In this document: positions 55,501 through 64,000 of the stretch, in pieces | Position numbering within the stretch: the first letter of the stretch is position 1 | Layout of the letters: the number at the start of each line of letters is the position of its first letter | Assembly (NCBI GenBank): GCA_030770425.1 | Contig: JASJFT010000005.1 | Location: 1 to 64,000 of the forward strand | Length of the DNA stretch: 64,000 nt | Source: Darksidea phi | Taxonomy: Eukaryota > Ascomycota > Dothideomycetes > Pleosporales > Lentitheciaceae | Reading direction: 5' to 3' | The notes under the pieces: model-generated | Told to the model about the DNA's origin: nothing | Databases searched by the model: none | The model's input: only the letters and a program-made list of their open reading frames with translations | Program-made: the position numbers and the translations under genes

Positions 55501-58500
55501 TGATCCTTCCCTAGGATACCCAAGCCCTCCAACCCAGAACCAGCTTCAGCAGTAGCTGAAGATAGGCCTCTAGCCTGCCTCGCCTTGGCAATAGCGGCCT
55601 CCTTTTCTTTTTTCTGTCTCTCGAGCTCGAGCTGACGCTTTTTCATGAACTCTGATTGCTGAGTCTTCCTCACTTCATCCTGCTTCATCAGCTTAGCACT
55701 AGCAGCTGCCTCCTTAGCTTTCAGTGCGGCTCGCTTCTCCGCAAACGCGTTAGCGGTGGGAGTAAGGCTAGACATTAGCTTCACGCGGGCACTTGTTTCC
55801 TTTGATGCGTCTTTCGCACCACCCGGCGTCATCCAGCCACTCAGTGAGACCTGCCGTTGTTGCTTCGCAGGCTCTTCATCTTCCTTGATCAACGGATGAC
55901 CGAGGTGAATTTCCAGGGCTCTCTGTAGCTCAGCCTGCTGCTGCATGCTGAGCTTTGCTTTAATTTTGCCCACAAGCACCTCCTCCATGTACTGCAATGT
56001 TTCCGGATCGATCTCGATTGAGACATCATGTAGGCGGATAAGGAGCTTCCGGATGAGAGTGACCGATTTGCTAGAGAGAAACTCGTCTCTAAGGCGTAGC
56101 CACTTCTTCATTTCTTCCATTGAGTCTGCCGGCATTCGCAAAAGCTCTTTAAGCATCTCGGTACGGCCACTATTATCATCTTCGTCCTTCATGGAGCTTC
56201 TTAATGCGGTGGCAAAGATACTGCACTGATCGAATAACTGGTCGGCGAACTGCATGACGTCTCGGCAGAAGTCCATCATCATAGCCTTGTTGTAGAAGCC
56301 TAAATTGCTCCACGCTTCAGTAGTAGCAAAAAATGTTGTCAATGCACTCCACAGGTTCTTCCAGTAATTCAACGTCACGCCGGGTTCTCCTGAGTCAAGC
56401 TTCCGAGATCGTAGTATACCATCCTGTGAATTGCACATGACATCAATGATATCCGTGCAGGTCCTGATCATGCTAGGCGCTGCAGCGAAGACTTTCTTGC
56501 GTGACACTTGGCGGCAAGAGTCCGAGATACCAACAAGGGTGTTCTTGTAATAAGTTCTCAAAATGTGTTGGAGTGCGTCGCGACGTTCATCTTGAGAGCT
56601 GATGACTTTGAGCAACTCGACAGCGGAGTTGCGGGTTTCCTCTGTAGATGAGAATAGCAAGGAAACAATGGCACTGGCCGCAGCAGGCTGCTCGAGCAAT
56701 GCACTTAGCTGCTTCGGATCAAATTCTGCTAATCGATCGACAACATCTGTGATCGATTGGGAAAGGAGGGCGAATCTGCTGTTAAAGTGCCGTACTGTTG
56801 GGGGGATTTTCTCGATACCGACTTTCATGGACAACGGTTCTAACCCTATAAGGTTTCTTCCGGCTATGAGCAAATGCGTAGCAAGCTCAATATTCTCTGC
56901 GTCGATTGCTTTGATGATAGCCCTCCATATCGGACTGGATGGAGGGGTTTCGGTCGGTGAAGGCTGTTGCGCCTGAATCAATTGCTTCTCCACATTCAAA
57001 GAATGCGCCTCTAGCGTGAAAGCGTGTTGTATCAATGATAGGGCAAGTCGTAAATCATCCCGATTTTCCGAATTTTTTAACCGTTTCAAGCTATTGACAA
57101 TGAGCTCGATATGTGTTGAAAGCATTTCCAACATCTTATTAACGGTCGGCTGTCCGACAAAGTTTGCGGCTTGCTTTCCTTCACACATCTTTCGGAATGC
57201 GAAATCCAATACCCGCAAACCTTCCTTGAAACAATAAGCCTTGGACACCCTCGAGAAGTGGTCTGACTGGAATCGGCCAAATAAGGCGTTTGCGAAAGCT
57301 CGAACAGCTGGTTCCAGGGTTGCAGGCTTAAGCGAAGTTAGAAATGGAGTAATCCAACTGAAAGCGTCGTGTAAGTTCGACATGACTTCCGCGTTGTCTT
57401 CTGTTGCCGCAAGCAAAAGCTGCTTGAGGACAGGGCTGTTGAAGACTTGTTCGACCACAGTGATGGTATTTGGCGTTATGGCATCCATTGCGTCCCAGAA
57501 ATCCGTCGGCGATTTTTCGAGAATCATCCGCATGGTAGTGATAAGATCGAGGAAGCCTTCTGAGTCGAGAGAGAGGTGGTCAAGAAGCAATCGGTAGAAG
57601 TCTCCCTCTAAATCTCGAATTGAGTGAGTTATGAGCTCCTTATCTAGTTTGTTGACAATGAGCACAATCCCACTCCAGTATGTAGCGACAAAAGGAAGGT
57701 CAAGATTTCCCATTTGTACTTTGAACATGGCGTTCACCAAGTGATCACGGACAGCCCAGTCGAATTCAGATTTGAGGATGTTCCGCTTCAATGTTGACCA
57801 CGACGTCACGGCCCATTGATGTCTTCGCTCGTTCTTCGAGAAGAGGAATCGGGTCATAGCGGGAATGAAGGTCTGAAGTTTTAGACGCTTCTTCGTCTGA
57901 ACAAGCTGGAAGGGGGTGTCAAAATGGCGCTGGAGGAGTTCTTCGTTCCGAATCAGAGCGTCACAACTCAGCGCCTCGAAGAAGGCATATGTCGCCTCAT
58001 TTGGGAGGATTCGCACTCCCCGCTGCTGTGGATCCGCTTCGCGCAGGACCTTGCTGGCTTCATTCAGACCCCGCTGTATACGTTCTAGGCAGTTGTCGTC
58101 TACTGTGCGAAGGAATTCGTGCACCATCTGCTCCTCATATTGCCTAATGCCATCAGCCGCGTGTCCACGTTGGCGGTATACGCCACTCACTCGATAAGCT
58201 TGTTCTGCCATTCAGACCTACTCTGGTGGAACACACGTACGCAGACATCGCAAGACGTCATGAGTCCTTCCAGTCGTGCAAGCAGCCATTCTTTGTGAGG
58301 TGCCGCCTCATCTCCGTCATATGCCAGTATCTGCAGGGCTTCGAGCGCGACCCATTTCCGGGCTTCAGCCTCTTGTATCTTGGTCTTCCGTCTCCTTTCT
58401 GCCGCGGGGTCGTTGTCTAGCTGGAGGTTCGCGATGTCTTCGTCATAATAAACGGACCCGTCATCGTTATCGCTGCGCGGGCAAAACAGGTGTTGTTCGA

Positions 58501-58610
58501 CGGGAAGCGACTTGAGTTCACTGTGCGGAAACATTCCGGTTAGCCGTGTAATCAGCCATAGAAGTGCCACGTACAGAGACTTACTTTATGCGCTCCAGTA
58601 TTTCCGCCAT
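52582..58610 (-). CDS. SEN1: Sen1-type RNA/DNA helicase (1956 aa)
   Basis: Superfamily 1B helicase that ends transcription of non-coding RNAs and resolves R-loops in the nucleus. Exons 58610-58585 (MAEILERI and two bases), 58520-58191, 58143-54598 and 54550-52582; 5871 nt, in frame. The N-terminal half is the helical Sen1 N-terminal region, then a charged coiled-coil-like stretch (ERQKKEKEAAIAKARQARGL). The helicase core starts before the last intron (NLNKAQAKAVKSAIDNDAF) and holds Walker A QGPPGSGKTKT (about residues 1300-1310, split by the intron), motif II VIVDEAAQCVE (about 1528), DTQYRMHPEIS (motif IV region), TTDAFQGRESEVIIFSCVRA and NVGLTRAKSSLWVLGN. The C-terminus ends in a basic KRSKR, a likely nuclear signal. 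Yeast Sen1 is about 2230 aa, so the length fits. Confidence 0.95.
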
Positions 58611-59652
58611 TGTCTCGCCGAGGCTGGCTTCTTCGCGCAGGGCCCAAGATATGCTCAGCGATTACCAGCGACCTCTCGGCATTGCCCAATCTTATGAGAG
58701 CGCAACAAGCCGTGTTGTTGTTTGTATCACTTAGGTCACAAAGCGATGTCTATCTACTGCCGCTGGGAGCGTGCGGAAGAGCGGCGAGCCCACCGCAAGA
58801 AAGCCAAAGAACGAGTGACGACGAGACGGAGACTGTGAGTCAGGCAAGCCGCGCGACGCAGAGGATGCGACAAAAGGCCAGCGCTTGTAGTCGAGCGAGG
58901 CGTTCGAGTGGAGAGGAGCGGATGAGGCTCCGTAAGAGAATGTTAAATAGTGCCAGTCGGTGCTTTCAAAAGACGGCAGCCGCGGTCGCGTCGCGGGAGC
59001 ACGGGCTCTGTGGCTAGTGCCCCGCTAATCACGTTCACCTTAATGGCTGCATTGACCTTTACCTGGAGAACCACTATGCTTGACAATCGGCGCAGTTAGC
59101 GAGGCATTATGGTTTTTCGGTCAAGGTTACCAAAGCGGTTTGGTTAGATTACATTCAGCAGTCAAATATGAAGGGTAATGAACTCTCATTGCGAGCCAGT
59201 GAGAGACCCGCGATCATTATATATCGACATCCTCTTGTCATCAACTGCTGGTATCCGTCAAGCCAACCAAAAAAGAACGTGCTAGGTCCCTAAGCAACGC
59301 CCATATCTAAAACAGTAAGAGAACACAAGAGATATAGCACAAAGTAAAAAAAAAAAGTTGGTAGTGTGGGCAAGCGGGGCTCCAACAACGCCTATACCCG
59401 CTCCGGGCACTCTAATAGAGGCATAAAACGAAGGCCAGAATGATGCTCAGTGATATCCGGAAATCCCTGCAATGATTTCAAAAGAACGCCCGCCTATGGA
59501 GAAAAGTATTAATAGACAAAAGTTAAGAGATGATTTTATGCATGAACAATCAGATGCGCGGTCCCGATGAGCTTCATATGTACAGTCGTGATCCAGAAGG
59601 AAGGGTAAAGATGTTGTGTGCTGGTGTCGTGATGGGTATCGCTGTTGTACTT
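58611..59652. other. Intergenic region
   Basis: About 1 kb between Sen1 (minus) and the flippase gene (minus). A 12-A run lies at 59345-59358. The frame at 58610-59017 on the plus strand is probably chance. No gene recognised. Confidence 0.4.
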
Positions 59653-62600
59653 TTACCGTGGAGGACTTCTTGGTGGGCTTCGCGAAGGATTTTCTGGCTG
59701 ATTTACTGCAGGCACAGGTGGATGCTCAGTATCGAAGTCTGGTGCTTCTTCCCTTGTCACCGTTGGCCTCCGGAAGACATTGCGTAGACGGCTCATAGTT
59801 TGGCCTCCCGTAGCCTGAGGCTGAACTCCAACACTGTTTCGACTGTGGGAAGACTCCATTCGCGTCAGCATGGCGGCCGAGGTAAAGTCGTTACTTATTT
59901 CAAAGCTAGGTCTGACCCGGTCCATAGACATCCTAGCACGATCGTAAGAAGGTCGCGGTCTGTCCATGGATATGCGGTGGTGATGCTGCTGCGGCTGCGG
60001 TTGCTGCGGAATTGTCTCCAACGATCGACGGAAAGTGTATTCTGTGCTGTTGCTTCCATTTTGACTTCTTGGATTGTGCGTTGTCGCCGTGGGAGCAACA
60101 GATGGAGGATATATGGGCCGTACATCGTCATCACCATCCTGCGCGTTGGCAGCCTTGTATTTTGATGCGTCTGAGGGTACTTTGGCGACGGCTTTCTCAG
60201 GAGGTGGTGGGATGTACGCGTCCGTTCTTCTGAGGTAATCGAACTTGCCCTGCTTGACTTGTTCTCGGATAATATCCACATCCAAGGGGAAGAACATTTT
60301 TTGGACGGCCTTTATCGTGAAGCGTGGTAGCAGACAAGCGATCACTGCGAGCAGTAGCACTGTCCAGAAAGTCAACGATCCGTAGACTTCTGCACCACCT
60401 TTATAGAATTGCCCGCTCGAAGTGAAGCTCGTATAAGTTCCAGTCCAGAACCAGACCAAGATGGTGCTAATGACGACCACGGTGCAAATTAGCCAATCCC
60501 ACCGGTACGTGTTGAAGAGCACATAAAAGTTTGCTGACGTGACAGCGATGGTAGCAACAAATATGCCCATGCGCTTTAGTTCGGCAAGGTCCTTTCCGCT
60601 GGCGGTAATGAAAGTAGCGGGCGAGAAGAGGAGATAGACGAAGTAGAACGCGATGGCTGATTGATAGACACCATCGACCATGTAAGCCCTGCTCTAGGTT
60701 AGTATTTCAACCTTTTAGAGAGATGAATGAAAACCCACCAGAACTTGGGCTGCGTCCACTCTTTGCGCTCGATGCCTCTGGTATACAATTGGGGAACCGC
60801 TAGCGAGACTCGGTCGTCCACATCCTGGTCCAACACAGCCATTAGAATGACTGGTAGGGAAGTGAAAGCCAAGTTGAACCAGACGATATAGCTGTAGTCG
60901 AACATGTACTGGCTGTCGAAATTGGTGTAGATCTGATACCAAAAAAGACCGAATGTCCAGACAATGTTCTATGGTATGTAAGTATCGTATTATATAGGCT
61001 AGGACGTTGCTGACCTTGTAGAAGAAGTTGGCAATTGTCTCTGCCAATCTCCGGTAAGACCATCGGCCGTGGACGAGTACCAGACGAGTTAGGAACCTGA
61101 ACTGGCCAATCGCATAATCTGAAGACATGACTGCAGCGCGACCTTCAACACCAGCGATGCCGACACCAACGTGGGCTTCCTGGATCATAGCGACGTCATT
61201 GGCGCCATCTCCTATGGAAAGGGTGAGGCAGTCCAATCCAGTCTTGACCATGTTTACGACCGATGCCTTCTGACTTGGACTCACTCTGCAGCACAAGACG
61301 GAGCGACACTGCTTGCAGAGTAGGAGAAATTTTCTCTTCACGGAAGGGTCCAGGACAAGCTTCAAGCTATCCCCATCGATGACAATAGCGTGGGTGGGAG
61401 GGGGTGGTTCATGGTCATTCTGTGCAGCGTCCAACTCTTTCTGAGATCCTGTCATACCGAATATTGCAAGTTTTTCATCGAGCAAAGCTTCAGCGGTTGC
61501 AAGACTTTCATCTGTCACCTTGAAGATGATCAGGTCCATATCGTTATCGAGTAGGTTGCAAGAGAACCCAATGTTGATGGCTGTCTCGACCTTGTCCCCC
61601 GTTAAAACCCAGAGTTTAATACCAGCTTTGCCGAGGAGAGAGATGGCATCGGGAACACCGTCTTGTAACCTGTCTTCAATGGCAGTACCACCCAGAAGCC
61701 ACAATTGATTCTCGATCCGGTCTGACACTTCTTCTAGCTTGTCTTCGCGGCCGGCGACGGCGTTAGCAGCAATGTCGTAATCTTTGCTCCACTCCTGATA
61801 TTCTTGCTCGGAGATTTCCCTCTCAGCGATGCAAAGAGTTCGAAGACCTTCTCGAGCGAACATTTCGAGGTGCTCTGCGGTAGTCATACGAAGTTCGCGC
61901 TGCTCGCCGCGAACCAGTCTTGAATAAATCATACTATCGGCTCCTTTGCAGAATAGCACGATTTTCCCGTCTGGCATCCGTATGATGGCACTCATCCGCT
62001 TTCGTGTCGAGTTAAACTCGAGGGTATTCAAAACTGTGTACCGGCGTTCCTCGCCCAGTACGTTGAGAATGAGATGATCGCCCTCCCGACCGACAAAGGT
62101 AAAACCGACGTCGCGTGCTGTAGCCACAAGGGCGGCCTCATCTGGAGACTGAGCTTTGAACTCGATTTTGGGCGGGTCGCCGGGAGTTCGTTCCGTGACT
62201 ACGGTATGGCAAAGGGCTAAAGCAAGCATGAATCGTTCATTCGCCATCTTTTGCTCGTGGCCCGAATCTCCTGCCAGGTCTTCGATGAAATCGGGGGCAA
62301 CAAAGGTAAGATTATCGTCCCATAGGTAAGGATTATCGTGTAACTTCCTGGCACTTTCAATCATCCGAATGCGGTCGCGCGCAATCTGCTCGCGTGCACG
62401 AGCGCCCTCGACATCGACATCGACGCCCTGTCTTCGCTGCATGCCGGCTTGAGCTTCGGTATATGCTTCGCCGTACGGAACGCCGTTTATTGTGGCCTTC
62501 TTGAACTCCATAACATTTTGCGTCAGCGTGCCCGTTTTGTCCGAGAAAATGTACTCGATTTGCCCAACATCATCGGAGATGTTCCAAGATTTGGGTGTGC

Positions 62601-63966
62601 ACGGATAGTCGATGGCTTCGTAGTACATCTGGACATCGCTGTAGATGAAAACAGCCTGGAGTGTCCGAATAATTTCTAGAGTGATATAGAGAGAAATTGG
62701 CACCAAGTTCTGGAACAATATGATTCCCGCCCAGAAAGCGATGACCCCATCTAAAGCAGCGTTGTTGTTGCCAAAAGACCCGAATTCAAAGAGGGAATGC
62801 GATGTGTCAGGCTTACTCCAGAATGTCCCAAGGACGATACCGGATACGAGACACATGAAGAACAGGATGATAAAGTTGTAGACGACGTTCCAATTGAGGT
62901 CCTTGCTGATTTTGGCGCGCTTGCTCGGTGTTATGCCTGCGTTGAGCATGATCTTAGACTCTTCTCCTGTAAAGACAACAATGCCCAAGACCCACTCAGT
63001 ATTCCGCAATTGGCATCCGCGAAGCAGGAGATTGTTGATGGAAATTGGCTCTGCCATCGCGTATGGCGCCGCGTTGGGATCTTTGGCGTCGTGTTGCATC
63101 CACCGAATCACGGCGCTATACGAATAGAGGTTTGAGTGTGGCCCTTCGCTTTCGACCCAGAACTCTGACTGCTCGCAGTGACGCGCATGCTTGACACCAC
63201 GGGTGCAATGCAGAGCATTGCGGACCTTCAAATTGGTCTCGCCGTCAAGGTTCTTAGTTTCAACGTAGCAAGCGCCATCATCTGAGGACGTGGAAATAAC
63301 AACAACGTCGGCCGGAATCTCCTCATCGTTGTACAAGCGCACAAAGTCGCCAACCTGCACGTTTTTCCACGCATCCTTCTTGAACCGAGCCTTTCCCGGA
63401 GTTGTTTTGTATGGATCGAGCACGCTACCCCAAAATTTGGTAGTCCGCGCTCCAGGGCCTCGAGCCTTATCTCCTTCTTGCATGTGCGTGCGATCTCCGG
63501 ACTTGACTGCATCTGTAGCAAGTGGGGGCGAATGCCGCGGCGACTGTCCGGGAAGAGGCGATGGGACAGGGGTCATCTGGATGGCGTCCTGCTCCGCAGA
63601 AAAGTAGGAAGAGCGGTTGGAAACGACCGACGCTCTTCTAGTGTCGATTGAAGGCCGTGACCCGTCGCCCTGCTGTCCTTCACCCTGCTTGCCCTTCCCA
63701 GATTTCCTGTCTTTCCATAGACGCCAAATCGAAAGAATACCTCTTGTGGTTGCCTTCTTGAATTTCCGCCATAACGATATCGTGTCCTCGGCAGTGTTGA
63801 CATTGTTGTAATCAACCAGTCTGTGGATAGGCGCGTTGTTGAGCTCGTTATCGAGCACCGTTCTGCGCCAATCCTCAATGGCATCTTTGATGGCTGTCAC
63901 GCTGAGGATTACAATAAGAGGTGCAGCATTGAGCGCTGGATTCGAAGCGCCGAAAATGGAGAAAAT
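59653..63966 (-). CDS. DNF1: P4-type ATPase (phospholipid flippase, Dnf1-like), partial at the 5' end
   Basis: Plasma-membrane/endosomal flippase. Exons in the window: 63966-61015, 60968-60739 and 60688-59653, in frame, 1405 residues; the 63966 edge is an intron acceptor (ccccgctgtag), so the start lies beyond the window. The visible part begins IFSIFGASNPALNAAPLIVI, followed by TAIKDAIEDWRRTVLDNELN, DGETNLKVRNALH, the phosphorylation site SDKTGTLTQNVMEFKK, KGADSMIYSRL, LWVLTGDKVETAINIGFSC and the hinge GDGANDVAMIQEAHVGVGIA. Several C-terminal membrane helices follow, ending in a long Ser/Pro/Arg tail with SPPRSPPR at the end. A Dnf1-type (as opposed to Drs2-type) assignment rests on the N-terminal block and tail length. 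Confidence 0.9.
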
Positions 63967-64000
63967 CTACAGCGGGGGATGTCAGCGTAAAAAGCAACAG

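Noticed and set aside
58610..59017. Plus-strand ORF (135 aa) in the Sen1 promoter
   Set aside because: Starts at a non-ATG-type position over the Sen1 start region and has no recognisable features.

Overview
The window looks like nuclear DNA of a filamentous ascomycete (Pezizomycotina, perhaps Dothideomycetes; the class is an inference). Supporting signs are short introns of about 45-140 bp with GT(A/G)AGT-like donors and CTAAC-type branch sites, multi-exon genes on both strands, and fungus-specific families: a HET-domain protein, a SAT4/PTH11-type rhodopsin-like protein, a fungal ADAM protease, Sen1 and a Dnf1-type flippase. No rRNA, tRNA, CRISPR array or complete transposon was recognised. 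Exon coordinates were worked out by hand from splice signals and reading-frame continuity; no transcript or homology search was available.

Layout. 0-5 kb: the 3' end of one gene, a SAT4-type membrane protein gene (minus) whose last junction does not splice cleanly, and an uncharacterised Ser/Pro-rich protein. 5-10 kb: a signal peptide peptidase and a secreted C69-type dipeptidase with Ser where the nucleophilic Cys is expected. 10-14.5 kb: gene-poor DNA with one copy of a dispersed repeat. 14.5-21 kb: a four-exon orphan gene, a secreted zincin-like protein that seems to lack HExxH, a 66-residue single-pass membrane protein and a doubtful Ser-rich ORF. 21-31 kb: a mitochondrial AAA ATPase, divergent from an MFS transporter, then a WDR62/MAPKBP1-like WD40 protein. 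32-38 kb: acetyl-CoA synthetase and an ADAM metalloprotease. 38-44.5 kb: a HET-domain gene, a NIPA-type magnesium transporter, and V-ATPase subunit E divergent from it. 44.5-48.5 kb: another repeat copy, a small EutQ-like cupin, a DJ-1/PfpI protein and glucosamine-6-phosphate N-acetyltransferase. 49-64 kb: a large disordered protein, the Sen1 helicase and a Dnf1-type P4-ATPase that runs off the right edge.

Most genes are housekeeping or membrane/secretory genes and do not form an obvious cluster. Unusual features are concentrated in the gene-poor stretches: dispersed repeats, three GC-AG introns, and two secreted hydrolase-like proteins with altered catalytic residues. I did not find a convincing new multi-gene system.
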